Positions 10,142-22,185 are shown, numbered from the stretch's first letter. The stretch is DNA of 64,000 bases from Ananas comosus (GCF_001540865.1 NC_033629.1:1821490-1885489), one strand, 5' to 3'. The notes: a model not told the origin generated them from the sequence alone. A program made the numbers and translations.

Positions 10142-12219
10142 TAATAAAAAGGCATAGACTGTTGGAAATTAACCAACTACATCCATTTTATTGAGTGCTT
10201 TTTCCGTAGTTACTGCCGAATAGAAGATTTGCTGAGATCACAATCCTTAGCAACAAATGGAAAGTTTAATGACTCGTTGATGCATATCTTGCTTTAATAT
10301 TGGGACACAAAGTATGTATTTTGGAGGGCAAAGTCCTTATTGCTTCAGTTTTCTAGAATACAAACAATATGCACAATAAATAAACCGACTGAACTGACTG
10401 TATATCTTATGAACTCAAATGATCTTTTGTACTTGAATTATCTTGCTTACTAAGATGTGTTGAGTAAAGTGGAGAAGATCTGCAGGCATGTCAAAGCACC
10501 AATCAAGTTAGATTTGGATGAAAACTTATTGTGTAATTTGATAGAATTCTTTCTCCTTGATCGTTTTATCGCCGTTTACTGTTGGAAGATTGGGGCCCAA
10601 ATTCAACTCAGACTAAAAAATTGTTAGACGGATCTGTTCGAAATTGTTGTAATTGAGCTAGGAGGTTGGTTAATAGCTCTCCATATATGTGTGACCTCAA
10701 GTTTAGTAACTGTTAAGAGGAATGCAAATCAACCCTGAACCTAAACTAACCTCAAACCCACCCTGGTTCTAGTTCACTCTAAAGATTCTAATCTAGATTC
10801 TAGTCTTAACCTTATGCGATATTTTTGCATTTATCTGGATTTTGCCACGTATATATAAGTAGCCAAATGCCTTCATATGTTTGATGTTTCTTTTAGATGC
10901 TTCAGTTCCTTGGGCATGCTATTCCATCCGTAAGTTTTTGTTGATTTTGAAAATTCTCAGATATTGGAAACCTACTTACGAACTACTCCAGAATTCGTTT
11001 AAAACATAACTATCGGTACTCTTTCATCTCAGCAGTTCGACCAAATTGTGAAGAGCAATGCTACTATGCTTATAAGCAACTTTTACAAATGCGCAGAAGT
11101 TGTTGGAGTTGAATGACTGAATTTCTTCCTCATTCTGCTTTCAAATACCTCTCAATGCAATGCAGCCACATATGCGAGCGAGTTTCCTAGTAAAAGTATA
11201 TATATATTTTTTAAGTATAGCATTACTCATTCTGAGAACATGAACTTTATCCTTTCTGCTAATCTCGTCTGGAGCTCATTTTTCTGCTGTTTCTTCGATA
11301 ACCATTTCCTCTTGGAATTGAATGTAGTGTGCTGTTTTCAATTGCTATGGATGAGGGGGATTTGTGTTTTGTTACATCTCACCTTTAGCTGATCACCTCT
11401 CTCTACTGTAATCTTTCAAGTCATTTCCCCCTGCTGCTGTACTAAATACGCACTCGATTAGTGCAGGGAGTGGAGCTCAAAGTGAAGGTGAATGCAGGTC
11501 CGTCCAGCATTGGCGGATTACCTCCCTGTACTTCAATTTTCACTGGAGTTGTCATTGCTATCTTTAATGCGAAATTTATCTTTTTTCTCCTCATGAATTG
11601 TATTTATCATTCATGAGTTTTAACTGCTGTATCGTCGGTGTGTTTCCAGCGAGAAGCAGATCGGAATGCGGAAGGTGTTTGTATAACGGTAGAGATGGCA
11701 TTTGTATCTGCTGAACCTTTGCTTGTGATAATTTTTAGGAGGTAAAAATTACGTCTTTTTTTTTGGGGGTGTACATAAATTATAAGACTGGTGACAGTCT
11801 CCTGGAGCTTTTACGTGCGTAAGTTGGATTTTTCAGAGAATAATGCTACACTTAAATTAGCAAATCTTATCATCATTAATTAATTAATTAATTAATTAAT
11901 TAATTAATTATTATTATTATCATTGTGAAAAGTGATTTTACCACACTGTTTTGTATTATAGAGCTAATTTCAGATTTATGTTAGTTTTTCATTTTTCTGA
12001 CAGATAAGTTATGATTTTGCGAATTGAAAACTGTTTAGTCTCAGATTTATTCACAATGTCTGATCACTCTCCTGCCCTTTCCCAGTGCTGTTCCTACCCC
12101 CACCTAATGTTGGGTGATTCAATTTACGTGCGAAGAAACATACCCAAACAATAGCATTGAGGTTCTAGCGGCCAGTAAAAAATAAAAAAAAAAATAGCAT
12201 TTCGAGTGCACCTATTAAG
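10142..12219. other. Gene-free or 3'UTR-intron stretch downstream of the TCP gene
   Basis: No convincing ORF. Bases 11460-11740 look transcript-like, with acceptors TGCAG and TTTCCAG followed by mixed-composition sequence, and may be distal 3'UTR exons of the TCP gene. An (ATTA)n tract lies at 11876-11911. Nothing else is supported. Confidence 0.35.
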
Positions 12220-12562
12220 TTTCAGACAAATTAACAATCTACATAATGTTCAATATCATACAACAAAGCAAGGAAATAATGAAATTTGGAAAACCTGCCA
12301 GCAGGTTTACTAGATTACATGCTCTGAAACTCCAGAATCGATGTACAAAAAGGTGCTTGCAATGTAAAAGCATTTACGGAAGTAGCAATCTCCGTAAATG
12401 AGAACTGGTGCTACATACGGGATGGCTTCCTTGCTCCGTAAATCACACGAGGCCACCGTAGTTCGATATTGACATGTCGCGGCACTTTCTGCTACAATAA
12501 TGAACCGTCTTGCCTGCGCTTATGAGGTTTATTGCCGGATGCATTTTTCCAGTGCACCTGCA
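12220..12562 (-). other. Likely distal 3'UTR exon of the F-box gene
   Basis: On the minus strand TTTTGCAG|GTGCACTGG gives a good acceptor near 12562. A good donor, GCT|GTATGT, lies just after the F-box stop (near 14002). Joining them yields a 3'UTR exon of about 340 bp and an intron of about 1.4 kb. This is inference from splice consensus only. Confidence 0.35.
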
Positions 12563-13259
12563 AAATATCCAATTACCCTGATGTTAAAAGGAGGGTAAAC
12601 CACAATGTCATCACTCAATTATGCTAATTTATCAGAAAGGCGAAAAAAAGTAAAACAAAAGAGTGAACAGTGAGGACCAACACAGCAGGAACGTTTGCCA
12701 AAGGTCCCAATTTCGTAGGAAGGCAGTGTAAGTTATAGACTCTATTATTCATTATCATCTTTATCATCATCATTTTCAGTGAACTCTGTATATGTGACGA
12801 GGAAAAAGAGTAAGAGTCCCTGATATTATCATCAAGAGCTCATTCGCTCCATCAGAAGCGAAGCATAGTCCAACTAAAACACAAGCTACTACTATGCTAG
12901 TATATTACTCGGGAAACATAGTTTGAAACGATAAAAAAAGAAACCTCATATCACTAAGGGTGAGATCATCAACGCACAACTGGTCGAGAGCATCAGGAAG
13001 GGTGATCAATAAACCAAACCATTTCAAAATTGATTAGTTAGAACTTTGTTTGCCGTATTACAAACTGAAACATCAGCGATCTCACCGTTCAAGCCCTTCC
13101 CCAAAAAGTACCAACATGGTTAGAGCAAAACCCAAAGTTCAGCACACTAAACAATAGGGTAATTGATAAATTCTTACAATAGATGGAAAACAAAATGCCA
13201 ACCCATCTTCCTACTAGATGCAGCATCATGCAAGAAAGGATCGCCGCGGACGATAAATA

Positions 13260-13485
13260 AATAATCTACCTCTTACATGTTTAGGAAAATCTAGATGAAG
13301 TAACTTAGACTTTCCCTTTTGACATCAAGCAACAAATAGCCAAAGCCCAGCAAAGTTCATTTCCCAATTAAATAATCTACTTCTTACATGTTTATGAAAA
13401 TCAATATGAAGTGACTTAGACTTCCCCTTTTGACATCAAGCAACAAATAGCCAAAGCCCAGCAAAGTTCATTTCCCAATTAAATA
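13260..13485. repeat. Two-copy tandem duplication, 111-bp unit
   Basis: The block starting AATAATCTACCTCTTACATG at 13260 repeats from 13371 with a handful of changes (for example CTTACATGTTTAGG against CTTACATGTTTATG). It continues through 'CAACAAATAGCCAAAGCCCA' and 'TTCATTTCCCAATTAAATAA'. It lies in the presumed 3'UTR intron of the F-box gene. Confidence 0.9.
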
Positions 13486-14041
13486 ACATCCTACAACTAC
13501 AGAGAACAGAAGCATTCAAAGAACACCATCTAGCTGTAATTGTTTAAGGTCGCAACGCAATTCATTTTCAAATCACCATCTAGCTCCATCTAGTGCCGAA
13601 TCGTTGGCGCTAACCATTAATCCCACAAACATGAGCAGTTAGAAATACGCAACCAATTCACTTAAAACGTACAGATACAGCACCCACGGATCTCGATTGT
13701 GATTTGACCCTACTAGCCTCACGCCATTTCAAACATGACTCGGCCCACCTAGCCTCACGTCATTTCGAATGAGACTCGGTCCAATCTAGCCTCCCGTCAT
13801 AGGGCAGAATGCTGGCCCCTTTAAGCCAACACCTAGTGCCGCTAGATCCCATATTAATCAAATGCTTCACATCCTATGCCCGCTACATTCCAGTTATAAT
13901 GGCATTCCTAACCCAAAATTGGCAATAAACAGTAATCATTATGTCAATTTGTTATCTGTTAAGTTGGAAGTACTCAATTAATCCAAGTAAAATGCGGGAC
14001 ATACAGCGGTAGGGATCGATCCAGGCGCGTCTTTTGGAGAA

Positions 14042-15142
14042 TCAGAAGGAGTTCATTTCGAGACAGTAAGTCCGCCTGTTCACCAGCATCCTCGCGGCCA
14101 TCCCATACGGCTCCTCGAATGCATTTGACACCCAGCCGTGCACGTCGGCAGAGCCCAAACCGGCGTTGCCCTTCTCCTCGTTCGGTCGGACGGCCACCAA
14201 TGTCGCCCCTTTGAGCACGAGCCCTGCCGGCAGCTCCAGCAGAGGGGCGTACCACAGCAGCATGCTGAGGGCCGGCACGAGGGTGCGCTGCGAGTTCCCG
14301 GGCGCGCACGCCGGCGTCACCCGGAGCTCCTGCAGCTGCCGCGCGTCCATGGTCAGCTCCCCCTGCCCGTCGGAATCCGTCAGGTTCAGGCTCTGCAGCG
14401 TCGCGTGCTCGGCGATGATCGGGTGGAGGAGGTAATGCCGCGCCGATGCGGCGATGAGAGCGCTGATGGTCCAGACGACGCGGAGCTTCAGTTTTCCGCT
14501 GGAGTAGAAGGAATCCGGGATGCTGACGCTGCTGTCGTCGTCGGGGAGGGAGGGGTCGTGGGAATTGGGCCTAGGGTTAGGGTTTGAGGAGTTGGGGGAG
14601 ACGGAGGAGGCGCAGAGGATGACGCAGCTGTCGAGGGTGGAGCCGAACCCGGCCTTCCACTTGATGAGGAGGCCGTCGTCGACGGTGAGCTCCCCCGCGG
14701 GGAGCTCGATCCCGAGGTGGCGGATCACCTTGAAGCTCTTCAACACCTCCGTGGGGGACCGGTGGGAGACCCCGGACTCGGCAGCGGCGGCGGCGGAGGA
14801 AGAGGAGGAGGAGGAGGACCTCCGGTGCCCGGAGGCGGGGGAGAAGATCTGGCCCAGGGCTTGGAAGGGCTTGACGAGGCCAGCGAAGAAGAAGCGGGAG
14901 AGGTGGGAGAGGACGCCGCGGGGCCTGTCGACGACGCGGTCGACGAAGGGGACGAGGAAGCGGAAGCGGCGGGAGACGAGGGAGCAGCGGCCGAGGGCCT
15001 TGACGTCGCCGATCCAGTTGAGGACGACGAGGATGATCGCGTCGGGGAGGCGATCGAAGTGGTCGACCCCCTCCGCCGCCGCGTGATCGCTCGGCTCACC
15101 TCCGCCGCCGCCGCCGCCGCTGCCGCAGGAGGAGGACGACAT
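14042..15142 (-). CDS. F-box protein (At5g46170/At4g18380 type)
   Basis: Intronless CDS, 366 aa. I start at the ATG at 15142; the frame extends ten codons upstream but only to a GTG. After a Ser/Gly-rich N-terminus, an F-box lies at about residues 27-70 (DHFDRLPDAIILVVLNWIGD, then LGRCSLVSRRFRFLVPFVDR). F-box proteins dock on SKP1 in SCF ubiquitin ligases and choose the substrate. The C-terminal half (RVVWTISALIAASARHYLL, then ELTMDARQLQELRVTPA, and a closing VNRRTYCLEMNSF) is the conserved body of a small plant family represented by At5g46170 and At4g18380, not a Kelch or LRR domain. A Ser-repeat linker (about 111-121) is low complexity. Substrate unknown. The long antisense ORFs are GC-rich shadows. 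Confidence 0.88.
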   Translation of the reverse strand: MSSSSCGSGGGGGGGEPSDHAAAEGVDHFDRLPDAIILVVLNWIGDVKALGRCSLVSRRFRFLVPFVDRVVDRPRGVLSHLSRFFFAGLVKPFQALGQIFSPASGHRRSSSSSSSSAAAAAESGVSHRSPTEVLKSFKVIRHLGIELPAGELTVDDGLLIKWKAGFGSTLDSCVILCASSVSPNSSNPNPRPNSHDPSLPDDDSSVSIPDSFYSSGKLKLRVVWTISALIAASARHYLLHPIIAEHATLQSLNLTDSDGQGELTMDARQLQELRVTPACAPGNSQRTLVPALSMLLWYAPLLELPAGLVLKGATLVAVRPNEEKGNAGLGSADVHGWVSNAFEEPYGMAARMLVNRRTYCLEMNSF

Positions 15143-15223
15143 CGGGGTCGAGTGGGGGGTAGGAAGCAGCACTAGAGCGCGGCCATGGAGGAGGTGGGGA
15201 TAGGAGGAAAGCGCGAGCGGTCG

Positions 15224-15245
15224 AAACCCTAAACCTAACCCTAAC
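15224..15245. promoter_or_regulatory. Telo-box cluster upstream of the F-box gene
   Basis: AAACCCTAAACCTAACCCTA is a short run of telomere-type units about 80-100 bp upstream of the F-box start. AAACCCTAA 'telo boxes' are a known element of plant promoters, often of housekeeping genes, and can bind TRB/telobox proteins. Too short to be a true telomeric tract. Confidence 0.5.
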
Positions 15246-15330
15246 GAGAAGAGGAAGAAGAAAGGAGAGGGGGAGCGAATCGCGAAGAGCTGCTACTGCA
15301 ACACGATTTTTAAAGCGGAATGGGTAGTAG

Positions 15331-15371
<41 letters not shown>
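15331..15371. repeat. (CT)n microsatellite in the F-box promoter
   Basis: CT dinucleotide array with one TTT interruption, about 190 bp upstream of the F-box ATG. Pyrimidine/GA tracts are common at plant promoters. Confidence 0.9.
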
Positions 15372-16800
15372 GTGGGGATGGTGACGACGATGACGAGATA
15401 GGACAACAACGAGACGAGTAGTTATCTCGCTGAACCATCTTCACCACGTCATCTGTAAACCGTGAGGAAAATTTCCTCGACATCCAATCTCCAACGGTCA
15501 AAATATCGGTCCACAGATGACTTTGTGGACAAAGTCCAGGTACTTACTTACACCGATACCGCTCTTTATTTTGGTTTTACTTACTATTTTTTATAGTTAA
15601 TTTTTATATCGTATTTTTTTAAATCTAAATACTATTACTGTTAATTTATTATTAATACCAAGAAAATCATTTCATTAAAACAGCATGTCTTTTTTATTTA
15701 TTTTTTAAAATTTGTTGATTTTTCTCCTTCATGATCATTACTTCAAATTTCAAAATAGAAGGCTCACAAAATCGAAGACATTTGATTCACTTCATCACAA
15801 CGACATGGTAAATTTGTATGCAAAAGAGATCATCAGTGCGTTCACTGTTTACAGATCCAGCGAAACAACAAGGCTTCTGAGCACTCCAGAAAAATTACAG
15901 CATTATTTCACCGCGAATATCTTTACATTCTGATAATGAACTACTGCAGCTGCTGCAGCTGAATCCGCGGCGTCAGCGTCGGCGGTGTTCCGAATGCTTG
16001 CTTATTCCTTGCAATTTTAATTATGCAATTGCTATTCTATGCAATTTTTCAGATTGAACATGAAAGTCATGCACTAGGACATGTTCATAAATAAATAGAA
16101 AGGAACTTTGTTTTCTGCAGCATCAGTTCACCTCTGTATTTTTCCTGCAACATAATGTGATGATTCCATTAGTAAGATTACATGGTTTCGGGTTTTTTGC
16201 GAAATTAGTCCACCTTTCTTCAGATGCTGCATTTTTGTTTTCCTTTTTTTTTTTTCGTTTTGCAACTTTTCGACAGTTTGATGACTTTTATGTTCTAAAG
16301 TAATCTTCAGCATAAGGTTTCAGCTCGAGAAGATATTTCGGCCCACTGTGTTGAAAAAGACAAAGATTGGACTAATATAACAAATGACAAACAAGGTGGA
16401 CTAATCTTGCAAACTGGGTAATGATATTTGAGCTATTTTACCTGCTGTACAAATTATAATCGAAGAAATTTCAGTGCGGCAAATTGGAAACACCATGGTA
16501 AGACGCACTCGATAACAGTAGTTTGAAAAGTAGATCAATTGTTACTTCAACAGCCGACGAAATGACTACGGATATATATATGTTAAATGGATTCTACAAA
16601 TGGAACAGTCGTAAGAAAAAGAGGACGTTGTTTGAAAAGAAACTGCGGTGAGAAAAGATTGACAAATCGATGAACTGATGTGCCGTAAATTCAGCAAACA
16701 ACAAGCTGGAAGAATGGAGAGGCCATACATGAACATTAAGAGCAACTTCAATGCCTTGCAACAAATCAACAATGCTAGAGATACGTATCATAAGGTTCTC
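15372..16800. other. Intergenic stretch between the F-box promoter and the receptor kinase 3' end
   Basis: No convincing coding region. Short ORFs (for example 15712-15933, 16128-16313) match nothing known. Bases about 16400-16802 probably include the 3'UTR of the minus-strand receptor kinase. Confidence 0.5.
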
Positions 16801-16802
16801 TT

Positions 16803-19800
16803 CTAACCTTTGAAAGAGGTGGTCTCTTCGTCGAAAGCTGTCTCTGATGTCGGGGAGGAGGGAATATCAGAAGAAGAGGAAACCCGAGCATCGACCAACA
16901 TACTTATAACTTCCCTCATGGTCGGCCTGTCGAGTGGTGATTCGCTGGTGCAGAAAAGTGCGATTTTTAGAACCAGCGACATCTCCTCGATCGTGCTTTT
17001 CGAGCTCAAGTCGAGTCGGCTGTCAAAGATCTCGGATTGCGGAGCCGCGTTCTGCATTAATCTCCGCACCCAGTTGACGAGATCCCCTCCTTTCTCGAGA
17101 GGCTGAATGGGTGGTTGCCCAGTGACTAGCTCCAGGAGAATGACGCCAAGGCTATATATGTCGCACTTCTCAGTAACCTTCATGGTGAAAGCGTACTCTG
17201 AAACATAATAAGATGCCGGGTTTTAGAGAGCTATAAGCTGCTAGCAGCATATTAGAGTATCTACATCCACCACCAAATTCTGCTACATAACATGAAATCA
17301 TCTATCACTTATTCAAGTGGAAGAATCTTACCTGGGGCAATATACCCGTATGAGCCGGCAACGGCGGACATGGTCTTTGAGTGCGAGATATCAATCAGTT
17401 TCGCCAAGCCAAAGTCCCCGACATGAGCCTCCATTGCCTCATCTAGCAGTATGTTATTCGACTTGATATCGCGGTGTACAATCTGCGGCTTGCAATCGCA
17501 GTGAAGATATCTCAACCCTTCAGCTGCTCCAAGAGCAATTCGATAACGCGCATCCCAATCGAGCATGCAAACCTCCTTATCCCCGTGAAGAAGCTTCCCG
17601 AGACTACCATTCGCCATATACTCGTAAAGGATAAGATTCGAATCCTGGTAGGAGCAGAAACCATACAGCTTAACGATATTTCGGTGCCTAACATTTCCAA
17701 GAGTCGATATCTCTGCTCGGAAGCTACTATCAATGTTCGAACCCTCTCCTTGAGCCTTGATCTTCTTGACAGCAATTAAACTTCCATCATACATAACAGC
17801 CTTGTATACCGTCCCGCAAGCTCCTCTTCCTATAACAGCGCTTTCGGAGAAATTACCCGTGGCCTCGAGAAGCTCTTGGTAAGTTATCTGCTCCTTGAGT
17901 AAGTAATAAGGACCCGAAACATTTTGTTTACGATCTTCATTGGATGGGAGATTAGGTGTTCGGCGCTTTAAAGACCAGCAAACTGCGGCAGTTAAGAATA
18001 AGGAAACTATGCCGACAACAAAAGAAGCAATACTAACTATCTTCTCCCTCGAGGCATCCTTCTTAGCCCAAATGGCTGGTGAATTAGACGACGGCAGCGA
18101 AATTGGCTCGCAAGGTTTTGTTCTCATCCCGCATAAGCCGATATTTCCAAGAAAATTGCTATTATCCAATTTTTGGAATAGTGGTATATTAGGTAGCGAG
18201 CCCACGAGGTTGTTGTAAGAAAGATTGCACACCAAAAGGCTCGAGAGCTCGCTGAATGAAGCGGGGACTTCTCCTTCGAGTTGGTTATCATTCAAATACA
18301 AGAATTCCAACAGGTGTAAATTCCCAAGTTGAGTCGGTATTTCACCATCCAAAGAATTGTAGCTAAGGTTGAGCGCAATCTGAAGGGCGGTAAGCTGGCC
18401 GAGCTCGACCGGAATATGACCGGAAAATCTATTCCCTCCCATTTGAAGTTCGGTAAGCCGGAAAAGGCTTCTTAGACTGCTCGGGATAGACCCGTTTAGG
18501 TTATTACCCGACAGCTTAAGCAGTTCAAGGTTCACTAGATTGCCGATCTCTACAGGAACGAACCCGGAAAACCGGTTTCTACTAAGATCAAGCCTTTGAA
18601 GCTTCGTGCAATTAGCCAGTTCACGAGGAATAGGTCCCGAAAGCTGGTTAGACGATATATTGAAGCTCACAAGCTCAGTTAGTTCCCCAATTTCAGGGGG
18701 AAGTTGGCCCAGAAAGTAATTGTTCGACAACAGGAGCCTTTCTATGCTCTTGAACTTGCCTATTTCAGGAGGAATCGGCCCGGAAAAGCGGTTTTGATCC
18801 ATTTCCAAAGCAGAGAGATTCTGGAGCGCGGATAATTCAATCGGCAGGCTCCCCGTTAGCAAATTGCCGCCCAACCGTAGCTGCACAAGGGACTTACAAG
18901 TTTTCACTCCGCGAGGGATATTCCCGACCAATTCGTTCGATCCGAGGCTCAAAAAGATGAGCTTTTGGTCCTCACAGAGATGAGAAGGTATGCTACCGCT
19001 AAGCCTATTGTCGGACAGATCGAGAACGGAGAGATTGCTATTGGCGCCTAGCATAGGAGGAATGGCGCCGTAGAGATTGTTGTTGAAGAGTTGAAGGTAC
19101 TCTAAGGAGGTGAGGTTGTCGAATTCTAAAGGGATGGTGCCGGTTAAGTTATTGATGGACAAATCAATTCTCCGTAGGAGACTCAACCGGCCGAGCTCGG
19201 GAGGAATTCGACCTTGCAAACGGTTCTCGAACAGGTGAAGCAACCGCAGGGTTTGAATCCGACCGAGCTCGCCGGGAATGGTTCCCGCCAACCGATTCTC
19301 CGAGAAATCAATCTCGATTGCGCTCCGGCAATCGCCCAGCTCCTTGGGTATCGTTCCGTCGAGCTGATTCCGATAGATGTAAAGCCGCTTCAGCATCGAC
19401 AACCTCCCGAGCTCCTTCGGAACCCCGCCGACGAATCCATTGTCATTCAGAGCAATCATCTCCAAACTAGTACAATCACCGATCTCCGCGGGAATTTCCC
19501 CGGACAACCGGTTTTGCCACAGAATCAAAGTGGTCAAGCTCCGAAGCCTCGCGAGCTCTCTCGGGAGGGGCCCCTGGAGCCGGTTCTGGGCGAGCCCGAG
19601 AACCTCCAAGCTGCGGCATTCGCTGATCTCGACCGGTATCGGGCCCGAGAGCTCGTTGAGCCCGGCGCGGATGATTCTGAGGCGCCGCAGCGTCCGAATC
19701 GACGGCGGAATCGTGCCGGTGAGGTTGTTGCTGTAAATGACGAGCTCTTCTAGAGCAGTCGCGTTACCAATACTCTGCGGCAATTCGCCGAACAGGTAGT

Positions 19801-20265
19801 TCTCGCTGAGAAAGAGCTTCCTCAGCGAGGACAACCCGAAGAGCCCGATCGGGATCTCGCCATGGAAGCTATTGGTGCCGAGATCAAGGACCTCTAAGCG
19901 GGCGCAGTTCGCGAGATCGGGAGGGATGGGCCCGGAGATGACATTGTTGGAGAGGTTGAAGATGGTGAGGCGGGGGAGGCGGGGAGATTGAGGCCGTGGA
20001 GGTTGATGGAGATGACGACCTCGGAGGCGGGGTTGCAGGTGATGCCGCTCCAGTTGCAGGGGGTTGGGTCGGAGGAGTTCCAGCTCCGGAGGTGGTTTTC
20101 GGGGTCAAGGAGGCTCCTTTTCAGCTCCATGAGAACATGAACCTGGGAGTTGCTCTCTGGGAACCGAAGAAGAAGAAGAAGAAGATGAAGCAGCAGCAGC
20201 AGATGCCATTTGGGTTGTCTCATTGTAGTGAGCTTAACAGGGGACAAAATGCTACATCTCAACAT
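16803..20265 (-). CDS. LRR receptor-like Ser/Thr kinase (At1g17230 type), with an N-terminal frameshift
   Basis: Two coding exons: 20265-17332 and 17197-16803; the 134-bp intron splits GCCCCAG|GTAAG ... TTTCAG|AGTAC and restores the kinase APE motif. Start ATG 20265 or, giving a cleaner signal peptide (MRQPKWHLLLLL), ATG 20223. Next come the N-cap (LKRSLLDPENHLRSW, PCNWSGITC), many LRRs of the LxxLxLxxNxLxGxIPxELG type, a transmembrane segment (VSIASFVVGIVSLFLTAAVC), and an RD-type kinase with GRGACGTVYKA, AVKKI, HRDIKSNN, DFGLAK and a C-terminal ETAFDEETTSFKG tail. Length and order match the class XI-like At1g17230 group. Near 19980 the frame shifts: INLHGLNL is followed in another frame by PRLPRLTIFNLSNN, and the first-LRR residues 'SG.LSP.I' are missing, implying loss of about 23-25 bp. 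It is either a sequence error or a loss-of-function allele. Confidence 0.85.
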
Positions 20266-20356
20266 GGGTTTTGGTTCATGGGTTGATGAAGAAGAGGAAG
20301 AAGAGGAAGAAGAGAAGAGGTGTATATAAATGAGGGTGCAAAGAACATGCAGAAAG

Positions 20357-20369
<13 letters not shown>

Positions 20370-20391
<22 letters not shown>
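20370..20391. repeat. (GA)n tract in the receptor kinase 5' leader
   Basis: Short GA dinucleotide array followed by a G run, about 100 bp upstream of the receptor kinase ATG, reading (CT)n on the coding strand. It follows a GAA-rich stretch at 20287-20315. Confidence 0.85.
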
Positions 20392-20396
<5 letters not shown>

Positions 20397-20499
20397 AATA
20401 AAGATGAGGAAAGAAGCTTTTATATCTCTCTGTTTGAGAAGCTCCCAAGGAAAATTTGGATTCCCAAGAAGAAGAAGAGGAGGATTTGTCTTTAGTGGC

Positions 20500-21300
20500 T
20501 AAATTACAGAAAAATTTTCAATAAATATTTTTTAATTTTTAATAATTTATATTTTATTTTTTAATATTTTACGTTATTGTATTTTGCCTTCCTCCTGCGG
20601 CGTTTTATCACTAATTAAAAATATTCTTTAAAATAATTAAAATATATTAAAATTTTATTTTTTTTTATAGAAGAAATAAAAATAATTTGGTCCATTTTAT
20701 ATTCTTTGTTTATATTGTATTTTCTAAAAATATTTTTAAAATTTTAAGAAGACAAAATATAGTTTTTTAAGAGTTAAAAAAAAACACGAGTATTTATAGA
20801 GATTTTTTTATAATTTAATCTTTTTAAATTAATAATTAAAAATTTAGTCTTCAAAGAACTGTTTGACAGCACCTATTACCCGAAAAAAAGTTGATTATTT
20901 GGTACCAACAATACAAGAGCTGGTATGGTACTAGGACTAGTACTCAGTCGCGTGCATGATATGATTGATATCGAATAAATTGTAAAATTAAAAAATTATG
21001 AGAGAGACAATTAGGTAATATACAGAAATTTATGCCACCTATATTAAAAAAAAAAAAAGATTGAACAAAATGGAAAAGAATAATATTTTATTAATATCTA
21101 TAAAAGATGGATCCAATAAGAAACAAACAAACGATAAGAAAATAACCATGAAGAGCAATAATGAAGGGGGAGGAGTAGAGATTAGGAGAGATGGAATATA
21201 TGGGTGGTGAGTGCACCTGTGGGTTAAAGAGGGTCACGAGATGTGGGGTGTCAGAGGACACCATGCACAACCCACAACCCACCTCCACCACCATTACCAC
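20500..21300. other. AT-rich upstream region of the receptor kinase, no gene seen
   Basis: Very AT-rich, no coding potential. Some of it is presumably promoter of the minus-strand receptor kinase; no specific element is identified. Confidence 0.45.
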
Positions 21301-21302
21301 TG

Positions 21303-21306
<4 letters not shown>

Positions 21307-21340
<34 letters not shown>

Positions 21341-21389
21341 AGTCAACGATGTATGGAGGAGAGTAATGGATCCATAAGAGTGGTCTTCT

Positions 21390-21420
<31 letters not shown>

Positions 21421-21464
21421 CCTCGGTTGCATGTGGGCATAGAAAGAGAAACAGTAGTAACACT

Positions 21465-21496
<32 letters not shown>
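21307..21496. repeat. Cluster of (GA)n and (TTTC)n microsatellites
   Basis: (GA)n at 21307-21338, (CTTT)n at about 21387-21420 and (GA)n at 21469-21496. The small ORFs that cross these (Leu-Ser and Lys-Glu repeats) are artefacts. Confidence 0.9.
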
Positions 21497-21497
<1 letters not shown>

Positions 21498-21590
21498 TTT
21501 CAAACTTGAGGAAGAATCTAATGATTTTCATGTGGAATGTTTGACTTTGTTTTCACTTGTATAATAATATCACAGGTTGTGAGAATGACA

Positions 21591-21604
21591 TGTGGGGCCC
21601 CACA
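21591..21604. promoter_or_regulatory. Perfect 14-bp palindrome TGTGGGGCCCCACA
   Basis: It contains overlapping TCP-type sites (GGNCCCAC) on both strands, about 1.3 kb upstream of the receptor kinase start. Palindrome seen directly; TCP binding is inference. Confidence 0.4.
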
Positions 21605-21814
21605 AGTGTCCTTTGAACTAACTTTACTTGTGGAAATATTCAGCACATTTTATATTAGATTATTTTTACCGACCATTTCTATCACAAATAGCAAAAAATT
21701 TGATGATCGATAATTAGCATAAGGACTGTTTCAAGTGCTATTGAGTCACGATACACGACTTAGAAAGATGTCTGCCGGCCGTCCTAAGCTCAGACGATAC
21801 TATACAAAGTAGTT

Positions 21815-21955
21815 GATTTGTCATTATTTAGTTGGTAACTGAGATCTTAAGTTCAAAACTTGATTACTTCACATTTCAGCTAGGTTAATTTATATAAAAA
21901 AAATGAATATAAATAAAGTCGATAGTGTGTATCTTTCTCTCAAAAATATGCGTCA
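21815..21955 (+). mobile_element. Degenerate tRNA-derived SINE copy
   Basis: A tRNA D-arm-like 'TTTAGTTGGTAACTGAG' precedes 'CTTAAGTTCAAAACTTGATT', then 'TTCACATTTCAGCTAGGTTA' and a tail 'GTGTGTATCTTTCTCTCAAA'. Order and spacing follow the SINE at 31805-31950. No target-site duplication recognised. Confidence 0.55.
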
Positions 21956-22059
21956 CCCATTACAATCACTGCAATAAGTTAAGTTGCTTTGGGTTGCTAT
22001 AATTAAGAGGTTTTTATCAACCGCGAGAAAATTCAGTAAGAAAGACCTTCGCATTGTCA

Positions 22060-22185
22060 ACCTATGGTTCAGTCGGTAGGTATTTTTATGTTTGACTATT
22101 CAGTCTGAAATTTAAGTTTATGTTTTGTTTAAGATTGAGCTTGGTACGATTTAAATAATGTAAGAATAGTGTTAGCAAGTTGCAT
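22060..22185 (+). mobile_element. Possible second SINE-like fragment
   Basis: GGTTCAGTCGGTAGG at 22073-22087 resembles a tRNA D-arm/A box. The rest is too degenerate to assign, and no tail or target duplication is clear. Confidence 0.3.

Noticed and set aside
14138..15175. Several forward ORFs of 90-190 codons opposite the F-box gene
   Set aside because: Antisense shadows of a GC-rich CDS; compositions are Gly/Ala/Arg-rich and without domains.
15224..15245. Interstitial telomere
   Set aside because: Only three imperfect units beside a promoter; a telo-box cluster is the simpler reading.
19214..19753. 179-codon forward ORF opposite the receptor kinase
   Set aside because: Antisense of the LRR coding exon; periodic only because the LRRs are.
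19970..19995. A tiny intron to explain the receptor kinase frameshift
   Set aside because: No GT...AG pair at a viable distance, relatives have no intron there, and residues are missing rather than added.
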